A DNA stretch of 64,000 nucleotides, taken from positions 1 through 64,000 of the forward strand of contig JBGSVE010000058.1 of the NCBI GenBank assembly GCA_041753075.1. The letters are read 5' to 3'. The DNA comes from UBA6163 sp041753075 (GTDB lineage Bacteria; Planctomycetota; Planctomycetia; Pirellulales; Pirellulaceae). A model generated the notes under the pieces. That model worked only from the letters and a program-made list of their open reading frames with translations. It was not told the DNA's origin and did not search any database. The position numbers and the translations under genes were made by a program. Each line of letters starts with the position of its first letter. Positions within the stretch are counted from its first letter, which is position 1. Shown here piece after piece: positions 24,309-33,120 of this stretch.

Positions 24309-26321
24309 GTGACGAAGAGCATCTTGAATTCCAACCGACTTGATACTGATTTGTTGCCCGTTCCCGACCGCGACTCGTTGCTCACCAGCGCAGCGGGTCC
24401 GGCGGGTGAGTTACCGCTCACCGACGAGATTCTCCGCGAGTGGTCCAGCGGTGATTTGTTTGGACTGACGCAAAGCGCGGGCATGGGCTGGGACCCGAAG
24501 AAGTTGCTCGGCGATCAATACTTGATTCTCAGCACCCAGGGTGGCGTCCGTGCTCCCGACGGAACTCCGATTGCCCTCGGTTATCACACCGGCCACTGGG
24601 AAGTTGGGCTGCTGGTTCAAGAAGCGGCCCGGACCATCAGCGAAATTGATGGTGTTCCCTACGCCGCCTTTTGCAGTGACCCGTGCGACGGACGCACCCA
24701 AGGCACTCGCGGCATGTTCGATAGTTTGCCGTATCGCAATGATGCGGCGATTGTGCTGCGGCGATTGATTCGATCACTGCCACGGCGCAAAGCTGTGATT
24801 GGCGTGGCAACCTGCGACAAGGGAATGCCCGCCATGATGCAGGCGATTTGCGGATGCCTCGACCTGCCATCGGTGTTGGTTCCCGGCGGTGTCACGTTGC
24901 CGCCAACGTTCGGCGAAGACGCGGGCAAGGTTCAGTCCATTGGTGCTCGGTACGCTCATGGCGAAATGACGCTGGAGCAGGCTTCGCTGGAAGGTTGTCG
25001 AGCGTGCGGTTCACCCGGAGGCGGCTGCCAATTTTTGGGCACAGCCGCGACATCACAAGTGGTTGCCGAAGCGCTTGGTCTGACAGTTCCTCACGCCGCA
25101 TTGGCACCCAGTGGCCAACCGGTTTGGTTGCGGATCGCCCGTGATAGCGCATTGGCGGCGGCGCGATTGGTTGCGGACAAACGGACGCTGCGTGACATCG
25201 TGACCGACGAAGCGGTTGCCAACGCGATGCTGATGCACGCGGCGGTCGGTGGCAGTACGAACCTGCTGTTGCACATTCCCGCAATCGCGGCGGCGGCGGG
25301 TTTGCGACGACCTGATGCCGAGGCGTTCCGCAAAGCCAACAGCGCCGTCTCGCGGATCGTCGACTGCTTGCCCAATGGTCCGGTTGGCCATCCGACGGTG
25401 CGTTTGTTCTTGGCCGGCGGGGTTCCCGAAGTTGCTTGGCACCTGCGCGAGCTGGGGATCTGGAACGGCGAGGCGTTGACGGCCAGCGGTAAGACTTGGA
25501 ATGAAATCCTCGACGCTTGGCCTAAGAGCGAACGTCGCGCCGTTTGTCGCGAGCAACTTCGCCGCAGCGATGGCGTTGACCCCGACGACGTCATCATGCC
25601 GCCGCCCAAAGCCAAGGTGATGGGAATGACAAGCACGGTTTGTTTTCCCGTTGGCAATCTTTGTCCCGAAGGTTCCGTTATCAAGGCAACGTCGATTGAT
25701 CCGTCGGTGATCGATAACGATGGTGTGTACCGCAAGACGGGACCGGCGCGAGTCTTCACCAGCGAGCGAGCGGCGATCAAGGCGGTCAAAGGACAAACCG
25801 ACAGGCCGATCATCGCTGGCGATGTGATGGTGCTGATCGGGCGGGGGCCGCTGGGTTGTGGGATGGAAGAGACGTATCAAATCACCTCGGCGCTGAAGTT
25901 TTTGAAGTGGGGTAAGGAGGTCGCGTTGGTCACCGACGCTCGGTTCTCCGGCGTCAGCACCGGTGCGTGCATCGGTCACGTTGGGCCCGAGGCGCTCGCT
26001 GGTGGCCCGATTGGTAAGGTTCGCGATGGCGATAGGATTCGCATCGAAGTCGACCGTAACTCGATGGCCGGCAAAGTGGACTTGGTCGGCACCGCAGAAG
26101 CGGCGCTGACGCCTGAGCAGGCAATCGATTTATTGGCTTCGCGCACGGCACATCGCGATCTTGCGCCCGACGAAGGATTGCCCGATGACACGCGACTATG
26201 GGCCGCGCTCCAACAGGTCGGTGGCGGTGCTTGGGGCGGTTGCGTGTACGACGTCGACGAGATCATCCACACGCTCGAACTGGGCATGGAAGCCAAACGG
26301 CGTCACGGCGAGCGAGTGTAA
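24309..26321 (+). CDS. yjhG: IlvD/Edd-family sugar-acid dehydratase (YjhG/YagF, D-xylonate dehydratase type)
   Basis: 670 aa, GTG start. IlvD/Edd motifs: FCSDPCDGRTQGTRGMFDSL and GVATCDKGMPAMMQAICG hold two of the Fe-S cluster Cys; EGCRACGSPGGGCQFLGTAA carries the third. Then AVGGSTNLLLHIPAIA and the C-terminal GRGPLGCGMEETYQI and DARFSGVSTGACIGHV. Length and the CRACGSPGGGCQF variant match the YjhG/YagF branch (xylonate or related aldonate dehydration) rather than IlvD (~560 aa) or Edd (~600 aa). It is followed after 142 bp by a class II aldolase gene. Confidence 0.87.
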   Translation: MTKSILNSNRLDTDLLPVPDRDSLLTSAAGPAGELPLTDEILREWSSGDLFGLTQSAGMGWDPKKLLGDQYLILSTQGGVRAPDGTPIALGYHTGHWEVGLLVQEAARTISEIDGVPYAAFCSDPCDGRTQGTRGMFDSLPYRNDAAIVLRRLIRSLPRRKAVIGVATCDKGMPAMMQAICGCLDLPSVLVPGGVTLPPTFGEDAGKVQSIGARYAHGEMTLEQASLEGCRACGSPGGGCQFLGTAATSQVVAEALGLTVPHAALAPSGQPVWLRIARDSALAAARLVADKRTLRDIVTDEAVANAMLMHAAVGGSTNLLLHIPAIAAAAGLRRPDAEAFRKANSAVSRIVDCLPNGPVGHPTVRLFLAGGVPEVAWHLRELGIWNGEALTASGKTWNEILDAWPKSERRAVCREQLRRSDGVDPDDVIMPPPKAKVMGMTSTVCFPVGNLCPEGSVIKATSIDPSVIDNDGVYRKTGPARVFTSERAAIKAVKGQTDRPIIAGDVMVLIGRGPLGCGMEETYQITSALKFLKWGKEVALVTDARFSGVSTGACIGHVGPEALAGGPIGKVRDGDRIRIEVDRNSMAGKVDLVGTAEAALTPEQAIDLLASRTAHRDLAPDEGLPDDTRLWAALQQVGGGAWGGCVYDVDEIIHTLELGMEAKRRHGERV

Positions 26322-26463
26322 GGGAAAATTTGCTGCCAATGGAAGAAATAGCTATGAGCATTTCTGCCGCTTTCGTTTAGGTGTCTTGCGACGGTCATTG
26401 TTGTCGCCATAATTCGGGGTGGACACCAAACGATTTAATCACCTCTCTTGCTAGGAATCTGCG

Positions 26464-27486
26464 ATGGTACTCGTGCCCCTCCGCGTCGTTCTCGACCACG
26501 CCGCTGAAAATGACTATGGCGTTGCCGCTTTCAACGTCAACAACATGGAACAGATTCAATCGATCATGATGGCGGCGGAAGAGACCGATTCGCCGGTCAT
26601 CATCCAAGCGTCGCGCGGCGCCCGTTCGTATTCGCAAGATGCTTACTTGCGACATTTGATGCTGGCTGCATCCGAATTGTATCCGCACATTCCGACCGTC
26701 ATGCACCAAGATCACGGCAACAGCCCTGATACCTGTTTGTCGGCAATCGAAAACGGATTCACCAGCGTGATGATGGACGGCTCGCTCGAAGCCGATGGCA
26801 AGACCCCCGCATCGTATGATTATAACGTACAAGTTACCGCTGAAGTGGTGCGCATGGCGCACGCTCGCGGCGTCTCGGTCGAGGGTGAACTTGGCTGCTT
26901 GGGATCGCTCGAACACGGTGAAGGCGAACAAGAAGACGGACACGGTGCAGTCGGTGTGCTGACGCATGACCAATTGCTGACCGACCCCGACGAAGCGGCG
27001 CGGTTCGTCGAAGAAACCGGCGTTGACGCATTGGCCGTGGCAATCGGAACCAGCCACGGTGCTTACAAGTTCACCAAGAAGCCGACCGGCGAAGTCTTGG
27101 CGATGAGTCGCATCGAAGAAATTCACGCGCGGTTGCCCAACACGCACTTGGTCATGCACGGCAGCAGCAGCGTGACGCAAGAATTGCAAGACGTGATCAA
27201 TCAGTTTGGCGGTTCGATCAAGCAAACCTATGGTGTCCCGGTCGAGGAAATCCAGCGTGGCATCAAGAGCGGCGTGCGCAAAATCAACGTCGATACGGAT
27301 TGTCGTTTGGCAATCACCGGCGCGATCCGCAAGGTGCTGTTCCAGGACCCGACGAAGTTTGACCCGCGCGATTATCTGAAGCCAGCGCGCGAAGCGATGA
27401 AGCTGGTTTGCAAGGCGCGAATGACGCAGTTCGGACAAGCCGGAAACGGTTCCAAGCTGCGCGCCGCGTTGGGCGTCACCGCGTAG
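26464..27486 (+). CDS. fba: Class II fructose-bisphosphate aldolase (Calvin-cycle subtype)
   Basis: 340 aa. Class II FBA signatures: the Asp/His pair in IPTVMHQDHGNSPDTC, VEGELGCLGSLEHGEGEQED, AVAIGTSHGAYKFTKKP, the zinc His in LVMHGSSSVTQELQDVI, and KINVDTDCRLAITGAIRK. The fructose-1,6-bisphosphate aldolase form of this length and with the long GELGCLG-EHG insertion is the CbbA-type class IIA. Cleaves F1,6BP to DHAP and G3P in glycolysis/gluconeogenesis. Flanked by REP-like elements on the 3' side. Confidence 0.93.
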   Translation: MVLVPLRVVLDHAAENDYGVAAFNVNNMEQIQSIMMAAEETDSPVIIQASRGARSYSQDAYLRHLMLAASELYPHIPTVMHQDHGNSPDTCLSAIENGFTSVMMDGSLEADGKTPASYDYNVQVTAEVVRMAHARGVSVEGELGCLGSLEHGEGEQEDGHGAVGVLTHDQLLTDPDEAARFVEETGVDALAVAIGTSHGAYKFTKKPTGEVLAMSRIEEIHARLPNTHLVMHGSSSVTQELQDVINQFGGSIKQTYGVPVEEIQRGIKSGVRKINVDTDCRLAITGAIRKVLFQDPTKFDPRDYLKPAREAMKLVCKARMTQFGQAGNGSKLRAALGVTA

Positions 27487-27520
27487 TGCGGTGCCCAGAC
27501 TGGAAAGGCGGCTTTGCGCA

Positions 27521-27688
27521 GTGAGCGGTACGGCGCTAGCGGGCCGGTGATTTAATCAGCCGCACCGCGTTAGCGGCGGTAACCGGTCCAATAACCGGGG
27601 CTAACGCCCAGCGGCTAATTCTAGCGATTGCAAATCTAACTAGATCAACAGGCCGCTAGCTGCCGGTGGCTAGCCCCATGCCGCTCAC
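27521..27688. repeat. Composite REP-like element (168 bp)
   Basis: Left end GTGAGCGGTACGGCGCTAGC and right end CCGCTCAC with GGTGGCTAGCC inside, i.e. the same boundaries as 24176-24243. Additional inner segments repeat GCTAGC, GTTAGCGGC, ACCGG and CCGGT, so this looks like two nested or tandem palindromes. No ORF lies inside. Confidence 0.8.
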
Positions 27689-27721
27689 AAATTCAAAATC
27701 CCAAATGGATCGACCATCGGT

Positions 27722-29197
27722 TTGTTGTCTCAACTCAATCGCAACGGCTGCAGTCTTGGCGGATTTAGTTGCCTTGATTGGCTTCAGCAATGGGGCCGCG
27801 ATGAATCGCGATCAGCGCTGATTACAATCGGCGCAAGCGGTGGGTGTTGCGAATTGACTTGGCCGTCGTTGACCACAAATGTTCTCAACATGGTCAATCA
27901 CATTACCCGTCAGGGCTTTGTGCCCGGCGACCGCTTGGTGCATTGCTCGGGGAACAGCGAACTCGGCGTGGTCATCGCCTTGGCTTCGTTGATCGCCGGG
28001 ACGATTGAGGTTCCGCTTGACCCGTCGATATCGCAGCCACATCAAGCAATGTTATCGACTTACGTGGGTGGTCGCTGGTTGGAGCCAAATGCGAGCGATT
28101 TGAACGCCACCTTCTCGCTAGATTATTTCGCCGCGAAAGAACGTGATTTTGCTCCCGGCCAACCCACGCTGATTTTGTTCACCAGCGGCACTACGGGTGA
28201 GAGCCGCGGCGTCACCTTGAGTCGCGAGAACCTGTTTCACAATGCCTACGCAAAGCTGCAAGCCGTCCCGCAACATCGCGATGATTTGCGGATCACTGTC
28301 CTGCCCTTGTGCCATGCTTACGCGCGCACGTGTGACTTGATGACGTGGCTACTTTCCGGTTGCACGCTAGCCGTCACTGCGGGCTGGGAAGGATGGCAAC
28401 AGCTTACACCGGAGCTGCGTCCTACTCTGGTCAACGTCGTTCCAAGCTTGGCTGATCGACTGGTAAGCCAAGCGATTGGCGACCATTCAACGAGCCGATT
28501 GCGTTTGCTCGGCTGTGGCGGCGCAGCGATGAGCCCGGCATTGTTTGATGGATTTCAAAATGTCGGCATCACCGTCATTCAAGGTTACGGATTAACCGAA
28601 GCCTCGCCCGTCGTCTGTTCAGCGACGCCGGCAAATGCAAAACCGGGGTACGTTGGTTGCCCGGTTGTAGGTTGTCAAACGCGAATTGCCGACGACGGCC
28701 GGCTGGCGATTCGTGGTCCCGGCGTCATGCTCGGCTACTGGAATGATCCGGTCGCAACTGAGCAAGCGATTGCCGGCCGTTGGCTCGATACTGGCGATTG
28801 CGTTGAAGTCGACGGCTGCGATGGCCAGTTTCGCGTCTTGGGACGGTTTGATGATCGGATCACGTTGGCAAATGGTCGATCGTTTTTTCCAGCACCGATT
28901 GAACAACGAATCGCTGGCACCCCTGGGGTTCATCATGCGATCATCATAGGCCGAGATCGCCATGTCGAATTATTCATTGACGTCGACCCGAGTGTGTCGC
29001 AACCACAAGCTGATTGGGACGCGATCATATCTGCTGAGTTAGCTGACTTGCCTAGTTGGCAACGACCAAGGTCGATTTGTCGGCTACCATTTGCCGTCGC
29101 TGAGCAATCGCATTGGTTGACGCAAAAAGGAACGCTGCGCCGAAACGTCGTGACGGCCGAATTGATGTCGGCGCGATTGCCAATGCTGACATACTAA
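27722..29197 (+). CDS. AMP-dependent acyl-CoA synthetase/ligase family enzyme
   Basis: About 491 aa; TTG start, not well determined. ANL-superfamily core motifs are all present: TLILFTSGTTGESRGVTLS (P-loop), VIQGYGLTEASPVVC (A5), WLDTGDCVEV (A7), and LGRFDDRITLANGRSFFP (A8). The C-terminal KGTLRRNVV holds a possible catalytic Lys. Length is close to fatty-acyl or aryl CoA ligases. A 12-nt gap separates it from allantoinase, but no biochemical link is apparent. Substrate unknown. Confidence 0.85.
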   Translation: MLSQLNRNGCSLGGFSCLDWLQQWGRDESRSALITIGASGGCCELTWPSLTTNVLNMVNHITRQGFVPGDRLVHCSGNSELGVVIALASLIAGTIEVPLDPSISQPHQAMLSTYVGGRWLEPNASDLNATFSLDYFAAKERDFAPGQPTLILFTSGTTGESRGVTLSRENLFHNAYAKLQAVPQHRDDLRITVLPLCHAYARTCDLMTWLLSGCTLAVTAGWEGWQQLTPELRPTLVNVVPSLADRLVSQAIGDHSTSRLRLLGCGGAAMSPALFDGFQNVGITVIQGYGLTEASPVVCSATPANAKPGYVGCPVVGCQTRIADDGRLAIRGPGVMLGYWNDPVATEQAIAGRWLDTGDCVEVDGCDGQFRVLGRFDDRITLANGRSFFPAPIEQRIAGTPGVHHAIIIGRDRHVELFIDVDPSVSQPQADWDAIISAELADLPSWQRPRSICRLPFAVAEQSHWLTQKGTLRRNVVTAELMSARLPMLTY

Positions 29198-29208
29198 CGC
29201 GAATCCAC

Positions 29209-30537
29209 ATGACCCGATCACCTTCGCCGAACGAATATGCGATCCAAAGCCGCTGCGTCGTTTTTGGTGACCGCGTTGCGGCGGCGACGATCCTGATTCA
29301 GGGCGAACGAATCGCGGACATCGTGCCATATGGTTATCCCGATGCAATCGACGTGGGTGACGCGGCCATTTTGCCTGGGCTGGTCGATCCGCATGTGCAT
29401 TTGAACGAACCGGGGCGAACCGAATGGGAAGGCATGGCCAGCGGTACGGCCGCCGCAGCCGCCGGTGGCATCACCACCGTGTGCGACATGCCGCTGAACA
29501 GCTCGCCGGTAACGACGACGCCTGCGGCGTTGCGGGCGAAGCTTGACGCGGCAGCCGATCGGTTGTCCGTTGACGTCGGATTCCACGGCGGTGTCGTGCC
29601 GGAGAATCTTGACCAAGTGCAATCGCTGGTCGCTGCCGGCGTGCTTGGTATCAAGGCGTTTTTGTGTCACAGCGGGATCGACGAGTTTCCCAGTGTGAGC
29701 GAATCGGACCTGCGGCAAGTCATGCCGCTGCTTGCCGAGAACGGAATTCCTTTGCTCGCCCACGCCGAAATCGCCCGACCGATGCCTCCGATGGCCAACC
29801 CACGGCGTTATGCGGATTATCTAGCTTCGCGTCCGCCAAGTTTTGAACGCGAGGCAATCGAGATGATGATTGCACTTTGCAAAACCACCGGCTGCGCGGT
29901 GCATATCGTTCACCTCGCCGACGCGGGATCGGTCTTGCGATTACGCCAGGCGCGCGACAGCGGGCTGCCGATCACCGTCGAAACCTGTCCGCACTACCTA
30001 ACGTTTGCCGCAGAAGACATTCCTGATGGGGCAACGATGTTTAAGTGTGCTCCACCGATTCGCGATCGACAAAACCGTGATGCATTGTGGGACGCACTGC
30101 GAGAGGGCGTGATTGACATGATTGCTACGGACCATTCGCCCTGTCCGCCGGCGATGAAGTCACTTGAATTCGGACGATTTGACCAGGCTTGGGGTGGGAT
30201 TAGCAGCTTGCAAGTTGGCCTGTCGGCGGTTTGGACCGAGGCACGATCACGAGGTCTTTCATTGTCGGACATTGCCCGCTGGATGAGTGCCCAGCCGGCG
30301 ATGCTGCTTGGGCTTTCGCGATCGATCGCGGTTGGCCAACGAGCGGACTTGGTCGTCTTTGATGCCGATGCAGCCTGGTCGGTTGATGGTACAGTGCTTC
30401 GTCATCGTCACAGCGTTACTCCATATCATGGACTTGAGTTACGCGGCGTCGTGCGGCAAACGTTTTTGCGCGGCTTGGTGGCCGAGCGCGGGCGCGGCAT
30501 GACGATCGTTGGTCGCGATGACCGGAGCGAATCATGA
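29209..30537 (+). CDS. allB: Allantoinase (dihydroorotase-like amidohydrolase)
   Basis: About 442 aa from ATG 29209. Cyclic amidohydrolase motifs: LPGLVDPHVHLNEPGRTEWE (first two His), GIKAFLCHSG with the carboxylated Lys, LLAHAEI, VHIVHLADA, and DMIATDHSPC with the catalytic Asp. The HVHLNEPGRTEWEG form and length match allantoinase more closely than dihydroorotase. It hydrolyses allantoin to allantoate. Its ATGA overlap with uraD places it in the ureide operon; no uricase or allantoate hydrolase lies beside it. Confidence 0.87.
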   Translation: MTRSPSPNEYAIQSRCVVFGDRVAAATILIQGERIADIVPYGYPDAIDVGDAAILPGLVDPHVHLNEPGRTEWEGMASGTAAAAAGGITTVCDMPLNSSPVTTTPAALRAKLDAAADRLSVDVGFHGGVVPENLDQVQSLVAAGVLGIKAFLCHSGIDEFPSVSESDLRQVMPLLAENGIPLLAHAEIARPMPPMANPRRYADYLASRPPSFEREAIEMMIALCKTTGCAVHIVHLADAGSVLRLRQARDSGLPITVETCPHYLTFAAEDIPDGATMFKCAPPIRDRQNRDALWDALREGVIDMIATDHSPCPPAMKSLEFGRFDQAWGGISSLQVGLSAVWTEARSRGLSLSDIARWMSAQPAMLLGLSRSIAVGQRADLVVFDADAAWSVDGTVLRHRHSVTPYHGLELRGVVRQTFLRGLVAERGRGMTIVGRDDRSES

Positions 30538-31058
30538 CCGACAACGAATTGCTCATCGAACGATTCAATGCACTCGACGCTGCAAACGCATGTCGCGATG
30601 CCGAGCGATTTTGTGGCAGCTCGACTTGGTGCAACCAATTCATTTCGCAACGACCACTCAACCGAGTGAACGATCTGCACAAAGCTGCTGACTCTGCTTT
30701 CGATAAACTGCGACGTGAAGATTGGCTCGAAGCGTTCGCTCATCATCCCAAGATCGGCGACATCGATTCGCTGCGGATGAAGTATCAAGGCAACCGTCAA
30801 TGGTCCGCTGGCGAGCAGTCGGGAATTGCCGAAGTCGATGAAGCGACCTTAAATTCGCTTGCCGCAGCCAATCTCGCTTACGAAACGAAATTTGGCTTTA
30901 TCTTTATTGTCTGCGCCACCGGCAAATCCGCCGCCGAAATGCTTGGACTGCTGCAAGTTCGACTCGTCAACAATCGTGAGCAAGAACTTGCAAACGCGGC
31001 GGGCCAGCAAAGATTGATCACTCATTTACGAATCGACAAATGGCTAACTCCAACTTGA
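30534..31058 (+). CDS. uraD: OHCU decarboxylase
   Basis: 174 aa, starting in ATGA overlap with allB. The active-site loop AHHPKIGDIDSLR (catalytic His and Asp) and the later KFGFIFIVCATGKSAAEML are the defining OHCU decarboxylase motifs. It converts 2-oxo-4-hydroxy-4-carboxy-5-ureidoimidazoline to S-allantoin. Its 3' end overlaps uraH by 19 nt. Together the two enzymes carry the urate-breakdown intermediate HIU to allantoin, which AllB then opens. Confidence 0.93.
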   Translation: MTDNELLIERFNALDAANACRDAERFCGSSTWCNQFISQRPLNRVNDLHKAADSAFDKLRREDWLEAFAHHPKIGDIDSLRMKYQGNRQWSAGEQSGIAEVDEATLNSLAAANLAYETKFGFIFIVCATGKSAAEMLGLLQVRLVNNREQELANAAGQQRLITHLRIDKWLTPT

Positions 31059-31399
31059 CCAGCCCGATCACTACGCATGTATTGGATCTCGAGAGCGGCC
31101 AACCGGCGCGCGATGTCGTTGTGAGACTGCTAGGTCAATGTGCCGGTGAGTTTTACACCATCGCCGAGCGGACGACGGAAATTGATGGCCGCGTGACCGA
31201 CCTATTGCCGCCTAGCACGATTGAACCGGGACGATATCAGTTGTGCTTCGAGGTGGGCGAGTATTTTACAAAGCTTGGACGAGCCGAGTCGTTTTTTCCT
31301 CTGGTCACAATCGAGTTCGAAGTCACCGGTGAACGTGACCACTATCACGTGCCGCTGCTGTTGTCGCCGTTTGGATATTCAACCTATCGCGGATCGTGA
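31040..31399 (+). CDS. uraH: 5-hydroxyisourate hydrolase (transthyretin-like)
   Basis: 119 aa. The family hallmarks are ITTHVLDLESGQPARDV near the N-terminus (His), the central Arg-containing strand, HYHVPLLLSPFGYSTYRGS at the C-terminus with the YRGS signature. It hydrolyses 5-hydroxyisourate to OHCU, upstream of UraD. Starts inside uraD (19-nt overlap) and ends 16 nt into the convergent Nramp-family gene. Cytoplasmic; no signal peptide seen. Confidence 0.95.
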   Translation: MANSNLTSPITTHVLDLESGQPARDVVVRLLGQCAGEFYTIAERTTEIDGRVTDLLPPSTIEPGRYQLCFEVGEYFTKLGRAESFFPLVTIEFEVTGERDHYHVPLLLSPFGYSTYRGS

Positions 31400-32982
31400 A
31401 ACAGTCCGCCGATTGCCGTGACCAACGTCCAGCTTCCGGTGACGAGCATCGCCGCAGCCGAGATCCATAGCGCAACGTCCCAAGCTTTGGTTGGCCGCAG
31501 CGCCGGTGCGCAGTATCGATAGCGCAGAAACAACGCACCGCCGGCGAGCATCGGCAGCATGATCCCTTGCATCACGCCGCTGAACAAAACAAGCTTCGTT
31601 GGCTTGGGAATCAACAGGTAAATGACAAGGCACAGCAGCGGAAAAAAACCGCTGAGCCGACGCACCCAGCGCTGGCGAGTTTGTTCATCGTTGTCGATCC
31701 ATCCAAGCACACGCATCGCATCGGCAAACGTCCGCGCGTGACCCGCATTGGCCACAAAAAAAGTTGAATACAACACGGCGAACGCGCCAAACAAAAACAC
31801 CGCCGAAGCCCAATTGGAAAACACCGGAACAAACATTACTGACAGCGTGCGGACCAAGTCTTGGTCCGGCGGGTTCAGTCCCGTGCGGTGCAGCACGGTG
31901 GCACCGAGCAAGTAAAACGCGAGCGTGGCGAACGTGTATAACGCCATCGAGCCCCAGGCATCCAACTGCATGACTCGCATCCAACCCTTGGTGCGGTTGG
32001 CCCAGGCCGCCGTCCCATCGTCGGCACCAGTTTGTTTTGCGTAGCCTTTTTCGAGGCACCAATAGGGATATGCAACCAATTCCGCCGCTCCGACGCCAAT
32101 GATCCCGAATGTCGCCAGCGCCGTCGCGATCGGACGAACGTCAACGCCGGAGACTGGGGGCAACGAAAACGATAGACCGCTTAAGAAATCCGCAAGCGTA
32201 ACGCGAAAATCAGGTTGCTGTTGGATCAAGAACAAATTGACGACCGTAATCACGGTGAAGGCGCTGACCAACACCGTCGACAGCGATTGGATCAAGCCAT
32301 ACCGTCCGACCGCGAGCATCAGACTGGTCAGAATCGCGACTAGCACCGCCCAAATCTTCGCATCATTAGGACTGCTGGCAACGCTTTCGTCCACGGCGTA
32401 ACGCTCGTCGTAATCACTCTGCAATTGTGCCGTTGTCGGCTGAGGTTGTTCGTTAACCGAACTGGCGTCTGGTGATAACTTGTCGGCAACGGCACTGTAG
32501 CTTTCGATTTTTTCAATGATCGTTTGATCGGCAACACGGTTGTAGTCGCGACCGATTTGCGTAATCGGAATGCTGATCGCGAGCGATTGACCGACACCGC
32601 CGACGATGCCGCCGAGTTGGCTGATGCTGGCGACCCACATCAACATCCAATACCAAACCAACCAATTGCCACGACCACCAAACCGCGGTCCCGGCACGCG
32701 ATTGAGCGCCGCCAACGTCGTCTCGCCGCTTTGCAGCGTGTAACGTCCCAGTTCGATCTGCGTAAACACCTTGACGACGCACCCCAAGACAATCAACCAC
32801 ATCAATGTAAAGCCGGCTTCGGCTCCGGTTTTGGTCGTGGCGATCAATTCACCGCTACCGACAATTGAACCGGCGACTATCAGTCCCGGGCCCGCGTGGC
32901 GAAGCATTCCCAGCAAGTGGCGAGGCGCATCGGAACCTTGGGAGTTTGAAGGCGATGATTCTGCGGCTGGCGAGTTGGACAA
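31384..32982 (-). CDS. Nramp-family transporter, non-canonical (no DPGN motif)
   Basis: About 532 aa if it begins at TTG 32982; a GTG at 33042 also keeps the frame open, but TATACT on the minus strand near there looks like a -10 box. Eleven or so membrane helices. TM1 reads GPGLIVAGSIVGSGELIATT, in which GSGE replaces the metal-binding DPGN of canonical Nramp, and the TM6 MPH-type motif is absent (VGAAELVAYPYWCLEKG). A ~100-residue hydrophilic insertion lies between TM4 and TM5 (IIEKIESYSAVADK region). So Nramp fold, but metal selectivity may differ. Its 3' end overlaps uraH. Confidence 0.78.
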   Translation of the reverse strand: MSNSPAAESSPSNSQGSDAPRHLLGMLRHAGPGLIVAGSIVGSGELIATTKTGAEAGFTLMWLIVLGCVVKVFTQIELGRYTLQSGETTLAALNRVPGPRFGGRGNWLVWYWMLMWVASISQLGGIVGGVGQSLAISIPITQIGRDYNRVADQTIIEKIESYSAVADKLSPDASSVNEQPQPTTAQLQSDYDERYAVDESVASSPNDAKIWAVLVAILTSLMLAVGRYGLIQSLSTVLVSAFTVITVVNLFLIQQQPDFRVTLADFLSGLSFSLPPVSGVDVRPIATALATFGIIGVGAAELVAYPYWCLEKGYAKQTGADDGTAAWANRTKGWMRVMQLDAWGSMALYTFATLAFYLLGATVLHRTGLNPPDQDLVRTLSVMFVPVFSNWASAVFLFGAFAVLYSTFFVANAGHARTFADAMRVLGWIDNDEQTRQRWVRRLSGFFPLLCLVIYLLIPKPTKLVLFSGVMQGIMLPMLAGGALFLRYRYCAPALRPTKAWDVALWISAAAMLVTGSWTLVTAIGGLFHDPR

Positions 32983-33120
32983 GGGAGTGACACAAAAGCA
33001 ATTTGGATGACGCGATTGAATCCGTAGCGGGGAGTATACCACACGCGACTGCCGACGCTAACTTATAGCCAGTCTGGATTGAACAACCGCGAACCAGTTC
33101 CACAAGAAAGTGATTGCAAC

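Noticed and set aside
25053..25979. Long minus-strand frame (308 aa) opposite the YjhG-type dehydratase
   Set aside because: It is antisense to a strongly recognisable enzyme, is rich in Arg/Gln/His, and shows no domain motif.
26395..27438. 347-aa minus-strand frame opposite the class II aldolase
   Set aside because: Shadow of a clearly coding gene; composition is Arg/His/Val-rich without any motif.
27521..27688. Idea that the 168-bp element is an insertion sequence
   Set aside because: No transposase frame lies inside and no target-site duplication is apparent; REP-like is the simpler reading.
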